Shown: positions 52,026 through 61,190 of the stretch, one piece after another | How positions within the stretch are numbered: the stretch's first letter is position 1 | Layout: each line of letters opens with the position of its first letter | NCBI RefSeq assembly: GCF_900167945.1 | Contig: NZ_FUZA01000002.1 | Location: forward strand, 930,001 to 994,000 | Source of the DNA: Dyadobacter psychrophilus | Lineage (GTDB): Bacteria > Bacteroidota > Bacteroidia > Cytophagales > Spirosomataceae | Direction of reading: 5' to 3' | Length of the DNA stretch: 64,000 nt | Program-made: the position numbers and the translations under genes | The notes under the pieces: generated by a model | What the model saw: only the letters and a program-made list of their open reading frames with translations | Databases searched by the model: none | Told to the model about the DNA's origin: nothing

Positions 52026-52412
52026 ATGAGGAAAATACTGTTAATTCTGACATTGACTTTATCACAATTGATGCCGGTTTGTGCTCAAAACAGCGAACCA
52101 GCTCTCCGGATTGACATTCCAATCGACTCTATCCGCCTGAGTGACCCTTTTATTCTGGCAGACAAAAATACGTCCACATATTACATGACCGGGACAGGAG
52201 GGAGGTTGTGGAAAAGCACGGACCTCCGAAAATGGACGGGTCCATATTAGATTGCACAAACAGATCCGAAATCCTGGATGGGCCCAAACCCGATGATCTG
52301 GGCGTCTATTCACAGTCATAAAAGCATTAACAACCGCACTGTCAGGATCCCTCACCTGTTCGAAGTAGATGATACTGGTGACAAAATAGTAATAGGTAAG
52401 GCGTTCAAGTGA
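52026..52412 (+). pseudogene. GH43-type glycosidase gene with stop codon and internal deletion
   Basis: A signal peptide (MRKILLILTLTLSQLMPVCA) is followed by RLSDPFILADKNTSTYYMTG, which contains the GH43 catalytic-base motif (DPFI), and by GRLWKSTDLRKWTGPY. A TAG stop then interrupts the frame (52248-52250). Immediately after it the same frame continues with IAQTDPKSWMGPNPMIWA, also GH43-like, then switches to unrelated-looking sequence (IHSHKSINNRTVRIP) and ends at TGA 52410-52412. An intact GH43 would have over 300 residues; here only 128 codons remain, so most of the catalytic propeller is lost. The gene is dead and its promoter region is presumably relic. The next gene has its own promoter at 52437. 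Confidence 0.75.
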
Positions 52413-52436
52413 TTTTTGTAGAACTATTTTATGCGT

Positions 52437-52444
52437 TAATTTTG
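52437..52444 (+). promoter_or_regulatory. Promoter -7 box of the DUF4468 gene
   Basis: TAATTTTG fits TAnnTTTG, with TTG at 52416-52418 (18-base spacer) and 55 bases to the ATG at 52500. Confidence 0.55.
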
Positions 52445-52499
52445 AAAGATTTTCTATAATTCTTATCATTACTGACGATTTTACCTCCGTCAATAAGTA

Positions 52500-53123
52500 A
52501 TGAAACGGTTTTTATTCTCAACGACCTTAATCTTTTCGCTGCATTTATTTACACCCGGCTTTGCGCAAAAGCCAGGGTTGCCTTATAACCGGTTTACGGG
52601 AGAAATCACCCAAACAAAAACTGTCCAGACCGGCCAGTCGAGAGACAAGACATTCAGTGCTATAAAAGGCTGGATAACCAAGACTTATCCTAACTATCGC
52701 GAAGTTGTGCGGGCAGAGGATATGAGCTCCGGTCATTTTATCATTCAGGATCGCGAACCGATTGTTTCCGAGCGATTCAAATCGTTCAGTTACCGGGTGA
52801 CCATTGATGTAAAAGATGGAAACTACACCTGCACGATCAACAACGTTAAGACGCTAAGCCCCGGATCGGCCACTTACATGTCGGCAGACATGGATTTTTC
52901 GAACATGGGGATGTATGGACAGGACATCGATGACACTAGCAGGCAAATTTCCATCACCAAAAACAAAAAAGTCCTGGCCAAGCTGTACAAAAAACGCCGC
53001 GTCCTAAAATCCTTCCTCCTAGATTACAACAAGTCCCACAACAAAATGTGCCTGCAATTCAATATGATCCAAAACGGCATACTCGAAGCCGTTTCCGGCG
53101 TAAGCTCGCTGGCAGCTAATTGA
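52500..53123 (+). CDS. DUF4468-like secreted protein
   Basis: A signal peptide (residues 1-22, ending TPGFAQ) leads into a mature domain of about 185 residues. LPYNRFTGEITQTKTVQTGQ, then AIKGWITKTYPNYREVVRAE and the strand FSYRVTIDVKDGNYTCTINN match the DUF4468 (TBP-like fold) pattern of periplasmic or surface proteins in Bacteroidota. Function is unknown. It has its own promoter at 52437. It is not obviously linked to the oxidoreductase pair upstream; a degraded GH43 gene separates them. The C-terminal part (KKRRVLKSFLLDYNKSHNKM) is basic. Confidence 0.75.
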   Translation: MKRFLFSTTLIFSLHLFTPGFAQKPGLPYNRFTGEITQTKTVQTGQSRDKTFSAIKGWITKTYPNYREVVRAEDMSSGHFIIQDREPIVSERFKSFSYRVTIDVKDGNYTCTINNVKTLSPGSATYMSADMDFSNMGMYGQDIDDTSRQISITKNKKVLAKLYKKRRVLKSFLLDYNKSHNKMCLQFNMIQNGILEAVSGVSSLAAN

Positions 53124-53253
53124 TTTGGTTGCAGAGGTTTTTTCCGTTCGACAAATTTTGTAGTTAGCTAATTGAAACCCGCCGAATAATAATCGGACTT
53201 CGCTTTTAGGGAACGGGGATCTACCTTGTAGGGATTAATTAGCATTGACCTCT

Positions 53254-53820
53254 ATGCAGTCGTTTTACGAATTTTGCGATGATCACATTCTTTGCCTCCC
53301 TTTTGCTTCCGACATTATCTCCGGATTTTTAACTTCATTTATCTTTTTATTTGCGCTATTATTTTTTTTCAGGCCAAGAATTAAAATCAGTCCGCAGATC
53401 GCAACACATGTAAAATCGTACGGCGAAACTACACCCAGTTCCTGGTATTGTTTTAAAGTAGTTAACGGCTCATTTTTCAGAGCGTTTGATTTGAGAGTTG
53501 AGGTTGTTCAGAAGATCCCCGTGACAGGACCAGAGGGAAGGCAAAACCACAGAACGATTTTGCTTCGTTTGCATAAAGACAGATATAACTACGTTGCTCC
53601 GTTCCGATTTGGCGAAAAATCAGAATATGCATTGTGGTTTATGACAACGGATAATATTGCGAAGATTCTAAATGAAAATGAACATTATAGTATTGAGATC
53701 CGTGTTATCGCAAAACATGAGCTAACTGGCTTGGGAAGTGTGTTTGTTAAAAACTACTCAAAGCATGATATCAAGAATGGCACCTTTAAATCGGGAAATA
53801 CCTTTGAAATTGTTTCTTAA
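53254..53820 (+). CDS. Membrane-anchored hypothetical protein
   Basis: I place the start at the ATG 53254; a TTG at 53245 is possible. A single TM helix (ISGFLTSFIFLFALLFFFRP, residues about 22-41) is followed by a predicted beta-sandwich of about 145 residues on the other side: ISPQIATHVKSYGETTPSSW, YCFKVVNGSFFRAFDLRVEV and FRFGEKSEYALWFMTTDN. The pattern of a TM helix followed by a small beta domain recalls immunoglobulin-like ion-channel-associated domains, but I do not recognise a family. Its A+T content is higher than that of neighbouring genes, which may indicate transfer. It is followed by a terminator at 53928 and is convergent with the antiporter gene. Confidence 0.65.
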   Translation: MQSFYEFCDDHILCLPFASDIISGFLTSFIFLFALLFFFRPRIKISPQIATHVKSYGETTPSSWYCFKVVNGSFFRAFDLRVEVVQKIPVTGPEGRQNHRTILLRLHKDRYNYVAPFRFGEKSEYALWFMTTDNIAKILNENEHYSIEIRVIAKHELTGLGSVFVKNYSKHDIKNGTFKSGNTFEIVS

Positions 53821-53927
53821 TCAAAAAACATTGCTTAGATTTACCTGTACACAAAACACGAACGACATGAATAAGGACATCATTGTATTGTAAGCCTTTA
53901 GGGCGAGTCAATAAATTTAATAGAATT

Positions 53928-53956
53928 AAGCCTCCCTTCATTAGAAGGCTTTTTTG
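53928..53956 (+). terminator. Intrinsic terminator
   Basis: AAGCCT (53928-53933) pairs with AGGCTT (53946-53951), extended into a T-run. The stem is short, so efficiency is uncertain. It separates 53254-53820 from the convergent antiporter gene. Confidence 0.6.
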
Positions 53957-53987
53957 TTGATAGTTACCGATTTTACGACCGATCCCT

Positions 53988-55070
53988 TCAAGGAACAATC
54001 GTCGTGAAGAGATACACTGCAAAGAGGACTAACAGCACGACTCCCTGCATAATGGTTGTGCGTCCGGTGCCGAAAGACAGTGCTACGGTGAAGAGCGACA
54101 GTATAAGCAGGAGCGTTGATTTAGTGTCGATGCCCAATGTGATCGTTAAGCCGGTGAAGATGGATACCAGGGCCACAACAGGAATTGTGAGGCCGATACT
54201 CGCTAATGCAGAGCCCAGAGCCAGGTTCAAGCTGATTTGAAGGCGATTTTTCTTAGCAGCCCGCAATGCAGCCAGGCCTTCCGGCAGCAGAATGACAGCG
54301 GCAACAATAACCCCGACCAATGATTCGGGGGCACCCATATCAACTACAAAACCTTCAATAGTGGGTGCGAGCATTTTAGCCAAAAGCACTACGGCTCCAA
54401 GGCATACCAGCAGCAACACCGTGCTGAGAATGGTAACCTGATTGGATGGCGGATCCACGTGTGCTTCGGTTTTTGAATCTACTTTTTCCGGAAGAAAATA
54501 AGCGCGGTGCCGAACCGTTTGCACCATTACAAATGTGCCGTAAAGCACAAGCGAGATAATTCCTACAAAGATCAACTGGCTGGTATTGTAAATGGGCCCC
54601 GGTACGCTTGTGGTGTAATTTGGTAAAACAAGTGTCAGTATCGAGATAGCCGTAAGCGTGACCAATGCTGCACTTACGCCAAATCTGCCGAACTGTTGCT
54701 CCTGATAGCGATAACCTCCTACGAGCAGGCATAGCCCGATTATCCCGGTAAGAATGATCATGATAGCTGCAAAAACGGTGTCCCTTGCAAGGGCGGCGGT
54801 TTCCGCTCCGCCAGCCAGCATAAGGGAAACAATAAGTGCAACTTCAATGATCGTAATGGCGATGGCCAGAACGAGTGTTCCAGCTGGTTCGCCTACGCGA
54901 TGGGCAATTACTTCGGCATGATGGACAGCCGCCAGCACGGTTCCGATGAGTGCGAATGCCAGGAATAAATCATATATGCCGCCAAACTCTAAAGTTTTTC
55001 CATAATATAGTAGCCACGCCAGGATGGGAGTAATGATAGACCAGCGTGGGAGCGAGAGTTTAGACTTCAT
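53988..55070 (-). CDS. Ca2+/H+ antiporter (ChaA-like, CaCA family)
   Basis: This inner-membrane protein has about 11 TM helices and two alpha-repeats. The first repeat is VLAAVHHAEVIAHRVGEPAG, then TLVLAIAITIIEVALIVSLM (acidic Glu in TM2), and the second is VGVIVAAVILLPEGLAALRA, then LNLALGSALASIGLTIPVVA, matching the ChaA branch of the Ca2+/cation antiporters. It should export Ca2+ (and perhaps Na+ or K+) in exchange for protons and help in alkaline or salt stress. 360 residues is normal. It stands alone with 181 bases to the next gene. Together with the two CPA1 genes it makes the third cation/proton antiporter in the window. Confidence 0.9.
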   Translation of the reverse strand: MKSKLSLPRWSIITPILAWLLYYGKTLEFGGIYDLFLAFALIGTVLAAVHHAEVIAHRVGEPAGTLVLAIAITIIEVALIVSLMLAGGAETAALARDTVFAAIMIILTGIIGLCLLVGGYRYQEQQFGRFGVSAALVTLTAISILTLVLPNYTTSVPGPIYNTSQLIFVGIISLVLYGTFVMVQTVRHRAYFLPEKVDSKTEAHVDPPSNQVTILSTVLLLVCLGAVVLLAKMLAPTIEGFVVDMGAPESLVGVIVAAVILLPEGLAALRAAKKNRLQISLNLALGSALASIGLTIPVVALVSIFTGLTITLGIDTKSTLLLILSLFTVALSFGTGRTTIMQGVVLLVLFAVYLFTTIVP

Positions 55071-55251
55071 GAATTAAATTTTAAATGAGGATAGGTCCTG
55101 GAAGACCCGCAAAAAGGTCAGGCCAGAGGCAAAGTGACATCCAAATGTTTCGCTTAGACCTGATCGGGAAACTGAAAGATATAAAACTAATTGCCAAACA
55201 AGGCGGTTTGGAAGGAAAAATTTGCCGGATTTTTGTTAGTAAATGGTCTTT

Positions 55252-56598
55252 TTAGCAGAATTTAAGAAGGAGCTTATCCAGTTCTTCGTAGCCTGTTGGA
55301 AGCAGTGCCTGGTCGAATTTTACACCCGCGTTCAGCAACATTTCGGCCGATTTTGGTGACCGCCTGTCTGTCCAGTAAGAATCAACGCTAGCCTTGATCG
55401 CCAGCTGCAGGGGAGTGCGGCCCTTTGTATCCGGAATGTCTATGGGTGATCCTCTTTCAATGAGCAGTTGCACCACATCGTGTTGCGCGCGCCATGCTGC
55501 TACGTGGATTGCGAGGCTTCTTTTTGGGATTTCGAAATAGCCATCACCTTCCTCAAAAGGCGTATCCACCGTCACGCCCAGGTCGAGCAACAGCCTTACA
55601 CCTTCAACATTGCCCGCGCCCGAAAATTTTGCGAGCAATGTTCCGGCGATGGACATAAGATCTGGCAGAAGTGACGGATCTTGCTGTAAAATGTTTTGCG
55701 CCAATGTTTTATCACCGAATGCGCAAGCTTCTATGAGCCTGTCGACACCCTCTAAACGATAAGTTAAGCCTCGCTTTTGCAATTCTGAGAGCACATCGTT
55801 CCGCCCTTCCCTGGCTGCCCGGGCTGCTGCAGAGAGATCCTGGCAAACCAGCGCAGGATCAGCTCCGTAATCCAGAGAGAGTGATATAATGCCGATGTGG
55901 TTGCAACGCATTAACGCATGATGAAAAGGCGATGTGTAAGACCAGCGCCCATTGGGATCAACACCCTTTTCGAGTAAATATTTAACGCCCTGATAATCAT
56001 GTAGATCATGCTTCCTGATCAGCATGAGCACCAGATTTTCGGTTGTGATTTTGCCAGTTTCTACAAGCGTGATCATGGCGTCGTTTTCATAGGTTTCCGG
56101 CGAATGATATACTGCCTCAATGTCATTAGGGTCACCGCCGTATGCTAGCAACAGTTTTGTTAGATCGGCGTGGTGTGCGATGCCCGCTGCGCCATATAAT
56201 GCTGTCTCAAATTCGGGATAAGCGCCTTTTGTCCAAAAGCCTGAGTTTGGATCGGCGCCGGCATCCAGAAGGATCCGCGCTGTTTCCAGGAATGAAGTGC
56301 CTTTTTCTTTATTCAGCCTTAAATATTTCGACATACAACAATAAACAAGCGCGTTGCCTCCATAAGGACCAGCGGTGCTGTCTATCAGGGTAGGATCTGC
56401 CGAAATAAAATCGCGAACAACCGGAGCGTCACCCAATATAGCAGCGGTATGGATGCTCATACCGGCCAGTTCCGGGTATAATGCCAACATGGAATCGGCT
56501 TCTGTGAGCGAGCCATGCCAAATCGCCGCCCTGATAAATGCAGCTTGCATATCCTCTGCCCCTGTATTTTTTGAATTTTCAGCCATGGCCTTTTTCAT
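55252..56598 (-). CDS. Ankyrin-repeat protein
   Basis: The 448 residues are largely ankyrin-like repeats: MQAAFIRAAIWHGSLTEADS, TARILLDAGADPNSGFWTKG, ADLTKLLLAYGGDPNDIEAV, VKYLLEKGVDPNGRWSYTSP, VRLLLDLGVTVDTPFEEGDG, then HVAAWRAQHDVVQLLIERGS and DTKGRTPLQLAIKASVDSYW. The G-A-D-P-N motifs are typical of repeat loops. There is no signal peptide or TM helix, so it is a cytoplasmic binding scaffold; the partner is unknown. The ATG at 56598 is followed by a second in-frame ATG (56586), either of which could be used. It is divergent from the esterase gene with 111 bases between. Confidence 0.9.
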   Translation of the reverse strand: MKKAMAENSKNTGAEDMQAAFIRAAIWHGSLTEADSMLALYPELAGMSIHTAAILGDAPVVRDFISADPTLIDSTAGPYGGNALVYCCMSKYLRLNKEKGTSFLETARILLDAGADPNSGFWTKGAYPEFETALYGAAGIAHHADLTKLLLAYGGDPNDIEAVYHSPETYENDAMITLVETGKITTENLVLMLIRKHDLHDYQGVKYLLEKGVDPNGRWSYTSPFHHALMRCNHIGIISLSLDYGADPALVCQDLSAAARAAREGRNDVLSELQKRGLTYRLEGVDRLIEACAFGDKTLAQNILQQDPSLLPDLMSIAGTLLAKFSGAGNVEGVRLLLDLGVTVDTPFEEGDGYFEIPKRSLAIHVAAWRAQHDVVQLLIERGSPIDIPDTKGRTPLQLAIKASVDSYWTDRRSPKSAEMLLNAGVKFDQALLPTGYEELDKLLLKFC

Positions 56599-56709
56599 TA
56601 AACAAAATATTCCAAATCTAAAAACTTATTATCCACTTACCATGCCTCATTACCAAAGTTCTTACCTTACCATTCAGAAGAAATTATCCTGTATTAATTG
56701 GACATCATT

Positions 56710-57708
56710 ATGGCTACGAAGATTTCGCTTAACGCTGTTTTTGTTCTCGTTGTTCTGCTTTCCATTGCTCAACCGGGATCCGCACAAATCAAACCTTCGG
56801 GCGTGGCGGACACCAGTTTCTCGGTATTGGGTTCCTATCGCAACGAAATCAAGCATTATCCGGACATTCGCATTGCTGATCCCACCATGCCTTCTTCTGT
56901 CAATGCTAATCGGAATGTTCCATACAGGCAAAGCCTGTCGGGCCGAAATTTGTTGCTTGATATTTATCAGCGTAAGCAGAGGCTCCCGAAACCTGCGCCT
57001 GCAATCCTGATGGTCCATGGCGGCGGCTGGCGATCGGGCGACCGCACGCACAACGCGACACTGGCAAAGCGACTTGCGGAAAAAGGGTTTATTACCATCA
57101 CCGCAGATTACAGTCTATCAACGGAAGATTTATTTCCAGCGGCAGTTTACGATCTTAAAGCTGCAATACGGTGGATCAGGGCGCATGCGAACGATTATAA
57201 CATTGATACAGCCCGGATTGCAATTCTTGGTTTTTCAGCAGGCGGTGAGCTGGCTGCATTCATTGGCGCGACCAATGGGAATAAAGAATTTGAAGGATCA
57301 GGTGAAAATATGACCCGGTCCAGCACGGTGCAGGCTGTGATCGATATTGATGGCATTCTTGCCTTTATACATCCGGAATCCGGCGAAGGAAACGATTCAA
57401 AATCAATATCGGCAGCAACATATTGGTTTGGATATCCTAAAAGTGAACGAGCCGACCTTTGGAACGATGGTTCACCCATTACGCACGTTAACAAAAATAC
57501 GCCCCCTTATTTGTTCGTCAACAGTTCGGTAAGCCGCATGCATGCGGGCAGGGAAGATTTTATCAAAAAACTAAATGGCTTCGATATTTATTCAGAAGTG
57601 AAGACATTTCCCGATGCGCCGCACACATTCATGTTTTTCGATCCCTGGTTCGAACCGACGCTGAAAACGATTGAGGATTTCATGAACCGCATCTTTCCAG
57701 CTAAATGA
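56710..57708 (+). CDS. Secreted alpha/beta-hydrolase (carboxylesterase, HSL/BD-FAE-like)
   Basis: I start at the ATG 56710 rather than the TTG 56698, since it leads straight into the signal peptide (residues 1-25, ending QPGSAQ). The oxyanion-hole motif HGGGWRSGDR (103-112) and nucleophile elbow ILGFSAGGELAAF (Ser176) identify the hydrolase family, with catalytic His in PDAPHTFMFFDPW near the C-terminus. Related secreted enzymes act on acetylated or feruloylated glycans and esters. The extra residues 30-80 before the fold are unusual but not unique. A glycan-ester role is suggested by the neighbouring polysaccharide genes, but the substrate is unproven. It is divergent from the ankyrin gene. 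Confidence 0.88.
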   Translation: MATKISLNAVFVLVVLLSIAQPGSAQIKPSGVADTSFSVLGSYRNEIKHYPDIRIADPTMPSSVNANRNVPYRQSLSGRNLLLDIYQRKQRLPKPAPAILMVHGGGWRSGDRTHNATLAKRLAEKGFITITADYSLSTEDLFPAAVYDLKAAIRWIRAHANDYNIDTARIAILGFSAGGELAAFIGATNGNKEFEGSGENMTRSSTVQAVIDIDGILAFIHPESGEGNDSKSISAATYWFGYPKSERADLWNDGSPITHVNKNTPPYLFVNSSVSRMHAGREDFIKKLNGFDIYSEVKTFPDAPHTFMFFDPWFEPTLKTIEDFMNRIFPAK

Positions 57709-57825
57709 GCCTGATGATCGTAACTTCATTTTAAATTATTTGGAGGCCTGATTAGCATGATTCTTTTAAGCTCACTGGTTTATCGCGCTTTTTAAGCATG
57801 CGGATCGCAAACAGGAACATTTAAA

Positions 57826-59346
57826 ATGAGTTTGACTAATATTACGATTATAGGTGGCGGAGCCTGTGGCATATCTGCATTTATTGAGCTTTTTCTTCAA
57901 TTACGCATTGCAAAAAGTCACCAGAAAGTTAGCATTACCATCATTGAGGAGAACAAGGAAGTTGGGAAAGGACTGGCTTTTGGAACCAACCAGCCGGGTC
58001 ATATTCTCAACACCCAGGCCGATTTAATGGGAATACATTTTGCAGAACCTCAGCATTTCAGCGACTGGCTTATTGAGCATGATGCTCGCATTGGCAATGA
58101 GGTTGTTGATAATCAGGGTGAAAATAAGGCATTTACGACCCGGCGGTTGTATGGGGATTATTTAAAGGAGCAATTTGAACATTATTTTGAGCTGGCGAAA
58201 AAAGAACGCATGGCTGTGGAGGTGATAAGAGCGACCGCCATCAAAGTAACGAAGCTGAAATCCGGTTTCAATATTCACTTGTCAGGAAACAGGAAACATT
58301 CGTGCGACTTTCTGCTTCTTGCGCCTGGCACTCCCGTTGCCAATAATTATCCGCATCTGGATAAAAAGAAAAATTACTTCGGCTCTCCCTGGCCGTCGTC
58401 ACCCATCCTGGATAAAATCCCAAAGAATGCAGATGTTGCCATTCTCGGTTCGAGCCTTAGCGCTGTTGACGCTTTAATGACATTGGCCGATAATGGTTAT
58501 ACGGGAAAAATCACTTGCTACTCTCCCGATGGGCTTATGCCGAGAGTTCAGCCAGAGGAGCAGGAAATGATTGAATGCAAGTTCCTGACACTAAAAAAGC
58601 TGCATGAAATTCAGCGAAATGAGCTGAGAAACCCAACTGTGATGGAAATATTCCGTCTTTTTATGCAAGAAGCGGAAGCATATGCAGGGGAAAAAATTGA
58701 TTGGGACGAAACAAAAAGAACCGGGAAACCCGCGGATCAGCTACTTAAAACAGATATTGAAATTGCCAAAAATGGCGGCGATGCGCTCGTCAACATTCCT
58801 TATTCATTGCGTTATGCAAGTTCGGAAATGTGGAAATGGCTGGATGAATCGGAAAAGTTAAAATTCAAGAAATGGCTTGGCGCTTACTGGGCTGTGAGCC
58901 GCCATTGCATGCCGCTCGTAAATGCCGAACGGGTTAATGATCTGTTTGATACAAAACAACTACGTGTTGTGCCGGAATTGAAAGAAGTGGTTTACGACGA
59001 AAAAAAGAAAGGTTTTGTGCTGACCTGCGATGAGGGAAGGGAAACGGTGGAAAAATATGTCATTAATGCAACCGGACCTGCATCTTCGGTCAAAATGATG
59101 AAGTCGGAGCTGATGCAAAACCTCGCTAAGGGCGGTTTGATCGAACCGGAAGATGCGGGTGGGATCAAGATCAATACGGAAACGATGCAGGTGATCACCG
59201 GCCAAAAAACTTATCCCAATTTTTATGCGGTCGGGCACATTACCAACGGCCTGCTCCTGGATGTGAATGCGGTTTGGTTCAATGTAAAAATGATCGGCAA
59301 TTTATCTCGTCACCTTATCAGCCAGATCATTGGAAACCCTTCTTAA
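57826..59346 (+). CDS. FAD/NAD(P)-binding protein (NAD_binding_9-like)
   Basis: The N-terminus has the Rossmann motif ITIIGGGACGISAFIELFLQ, followed by KVSITIIEENKEVGKGLAFG and NQPGHILNTQADLMGIHFAE, which is the signature of the FAD-NAD(P)-binding family (PF13454-like). Further on, DFLLLAPGTPVANNYPHLDK and VAILGSSLSAVDALMTLADN form the NAD-type second site, and the C-terminus has NFYAVGHITNGLLLDVNAVW. There is no signal peptide. The reaction is unknown; members are oxidoreductases of diverse small molecules. Its stop codon overlaps the start of the AEC transporter gene by about 17 bases, so the two are translationally coupled and probably act together. Confidence 0.85.
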   Translation: MSLTNITIIGGGACGISAFIELFLQLRIAKSHQKVSITIIEENKEVGKGLAFGTNQPGHILNTQADLMGIHFAEPQHFSDWLIEHDARIGNEVVDNQGENKAFTTRRLYGDYLKEQFEHYFELAKKERMAVEVIRATAIKVTKLKSGFNIHLSGNRKHSCDFLLLAPGTPVANNYPHLDKKKNYFGSPWPSSPILDKIPKNADVAILGSSLSAVDALMTLADNGYTGKITCYSPDGLMPRVQPEEQEMIECKFLTLKKLHEIQRNELRNPTVMEIFRLFMQEAEAYAGEKIDWDETKRTGKPADQLLKTDIEIAKNGGDALVNIPYSLRYASSEMWKWLDESEKLKFKKWLGAYWAVSRHCMPLVNAERVNDLFDTKQLRVVPELKEVVYDEKKKGFVLTCDEGRETVEKYVINATGPASSVKMMKSELMQNLAKGGLIEPEDAGGIKINTETMQVITGQKTYPNFYAVGHITNGLLLDVNAVWFNVKMIGNLSRHLISQIIGNPS

Positions 59347-60244
59347 ACTTTACGGCGAGCTTTTGCCTGTGATGGCATTTATCCCCGCCGGCTATCTGAT
59401 CAGCAAGAAATTCAATTTCAATTCGGATTACATCAGCAAGCCGCTGATTAATGTGCTGTTGCCGTTATTAGTCTTTACCAATATGCTCGATGCGGAGCCT
59501 TCCAAGCTGATCGTGCTGCCAATTCTGACGTTCCTGCTCGCATTAGGGATGAATTTCGCGGCCAGATTGGTGCAGAACAACCTGGCTTCTGAAACCGAAC
59601 CGCTGCTTTTACGCAGCTCTTTTTCGTTTTTTAATATCGCATTTTTCGGCATCCCAACAGTTACTGCTCTTTTTGGAGAGGATAAGGTCACTGTGCTGAT
59701 ATGCATTTATCTGGGCTCGGCTTTGTACGGCGATACGATTGGCTATTTTCAGGTTGCCAAGACTAAATATCCCGCTGGAAAAGCATTCAGGGAAATGTTG
59801 AGCATTCCTTTTCTTTACGTTTTCGTAGCAGGAATAATAGCCAAAGTCGCCGGGCTCGAAACCCCGGATGTTGTGAAACCCGCCCTTGATGTCGTCAGTT
59901 TTGCTGTATCGGCAGCCGGAATGATGATTGTTGGTTTCCAACTGGCCGATGTTGATTTCAAGCACATTAAGGTTTCCTATTTTTGCAAACTACTCGGCTT
60001 TCGCACCTTCGCTGCGGCAGTTATCCTCTTGGTAATAGCATTTGCCGCGTCTTTTCTCGCGAAAGATCTGGAAGAAGAGGATTATAAAATGCTGGCTTTG
60101 GTCCCGCTTTTTCCGGTTGCCGCTAATGTGACCGTCTTCGCAGCTTTCCTCAAAGCGGATGAAGAACAATCTTCGATCCTGGTCTTTTTATCCATGTTGC
60201 TATCTGTTGTACTCGTTTCCATAGCCACATTTTTCCTGCAATAG
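59330..60244 (+). CDS. AEC (auxin efflux carrier) family transporter
   Basis: This inner-membrane protein of 304 residues has ten TM helices, starting LLPVMAFIPAGYLIS and including FNIAFFGIPTVTALFGEDKV, with the family's Pro-containing crossover helices. The best start is TTG at 59330, overlapping the end of the FAD gene by 17 bases; an internal ATG (59372) would delete part of TM1, and I therefore prefer the TTG. AEC transporters move organic acids such as malate or other small anions in bacteria; the plant hormone name is historical. Coupling with the FAD protein suggests the oxidoreductase makes or uses the transported compound. Confidence 0.85.
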   Translation: METLLKLYGELLPVMAFIPAGYLISKKFNFNSDYISKPLINVLLPLLVFTNMLDAEPSKLIVLPILTFLLALGMNFAARLVQNNLASETEPLLLRSSFSFFNIAFFGIPTVTALFGEDKVTVLICIYLGSALYGDTIGYFQVAKTKYPAGKAFREMLSIPFLYVFVAGIIAKVAGLETPDVVKPALDVVSFAVSAAGMMIVGFQLADVDFKHIKVSYFCKLLGFRTFAAAVILLVIAFAASFLAKDLEEEDYKMLALVPLFPVAANVTVFAAFLKADEEQSSILVFLSMLLSVVLVSIATFFLQ

Positions 60245-60247
60245 TTT

Positions 60248-60961
60248 TTACTGCGCTACATCCACAAGCAGCGTTGCGCAACGCCAGATCGCCTTGTAAG
60301 GTTTGCCGAAATGGTCTCCTTCCGCTTTTTCGCTCGTTGAAGCTTCAATCTTGTAAGTGCCCGGCCATATTGGTGTAAATGCGGCAACGCCGTTCGCATC
60401 GGAGCTGATGTTTCTGTTCCATCCGCTTGGAGAGGAAATCCCGACATGCAGTTTTTCAGTTGGTTTGTCTTTTAAAATTGTGGTCAGGTTCAAGGGCTGG
60501 TTTGCTTTAAATGACTTGGAAGCATCCGCAAAAACCTTGATCTCATTACCATTAAAAGAAGGCTCATTTCCCGCCAATGACTTACCCACCTTAACAATCG
60601 CGCCCGCGTTGAACTGATAGATCGTCGATCCGCCCAGTTCTTTTGCTGCTTTGCTGATCGATAATGTATATACGCCGTCTTTGTCCGGTGTAAATTCTGA
60701 TGTAAAATGATCCTCGCCAGCCACTGTAACAAGCTTCACTTTTTGTTTGTCAGGCGTAGTAAGCCAAAGTTCGAATTCTTTAACGTCCGAGTACCAGTCA
60801 GCCAGTTTCTCGGGCTTTTCATCTGGCTCTGCATAAACGATTTTGACTGCCTGTTTTTGGCCCGCCTTACCAGTTGTGTTGGTTTCTATCCAAAGCGCAT
60901 GCGCAAAAAGGTTACTTACAGACAAAAGCATCAGGGCAATAATAGAAAAGGTAGTTTTCAT
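60248..60961 (-). CDS. DUF4198-like periplasmic protein (metal-uptake associated)
   Basis: The start at 60961 (MKTTFSIIALMLLSVSNLFA) gives a signal peptide; the longer ORF to 61048 adds residues across the promoter and is rejected. The mature domain is a beta-sandwich: HALWIETNTTGKAGQKQAVK, then FELWLTTPDKQKVKLVTVAG and the final repeat FTPIWPGTYKIEASTSEKAE match DUF4198 (NikM/CbiK-like), a family often linked to nickel, cobalt or iron uptake. It begins with a His just after the signal (AHALW), a possible metal ligand. It has a promoter with a Fur-like operator upstream (61053). It is convergent with the AEC gene. Confidence 0.85.
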   Translation of the reverse strand: MKTTFSIIALMLLSVSNLFAHALWIETNTTGKAGQKQAVKIVYAEPDEKPEKLADWYSDVKEFELWLTTPDKQKVKLVTVAGEDHFTSEFTPDKDGVYTLSISKAAKELGGSTIYQFNAGAIVKVGKSLAGNEPSFNGNEIKVFADASKSFKANQPLNLTTILKDKPTEKLHVGISSPSGWNRNISSDANGVAAFTPIWPGTYKIEASTSEKAEGDHFGKPYKAIWRCATLLVDVAQ

Positions 60962-61017
60962 TGTGAGTAGTAAAAATGAGACTAGAAATTTATTTTTTGT
61001 TGTACCAATTATGTCGG

Positions 61018-61025
61018 CAAAAGTA
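61018..61025 (-). promoter_or_regulatory. Promoter -7 box of the DUF4198 gene
   Basis: On the minus strand TACTTTTG matches TAnnTTTG with TTG at 61046-61048 (20-base spacer). It lies 57 bases before the ATG at 60961. Confidence 0.65.
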
Positions 61026-61052
61026 TGTGCTAACTCTATCTTATGCAATATT

Positions 61053-61073
61053 TATTTAGACTTTTTATAAATA
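61053..61073 (-). promoter_or_regulatory. Candidate Fur-like operator of the DUF4198 gene
   Basis: Left half TATTTAGAC and right half ATAAATA form an imperfect 21-base palindrome that on the minus strand contains GTCTAAATA, as before the two TonB receptor genes. It abuts the -33 element, so a bound protein would occlude the promoter. Confidence 0.5.
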
Positions 61074-61190
61074 GTTAAATAGAGGTTGACGGATTGTAGT
61101 TTGCAAAACACGCATAATCCGGTAAATTGGCCGGGAAATGCGACATAACCCCAATAAGCATTTTACTGAAATCGCCTAAATCCTATCTGC

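Noticed and set aside
53254..53820. Toxin or immunity protein
   Set aside because: The TM-plus-beta-domain shape is suggestive, but there is no paired gene and no motif to support it.
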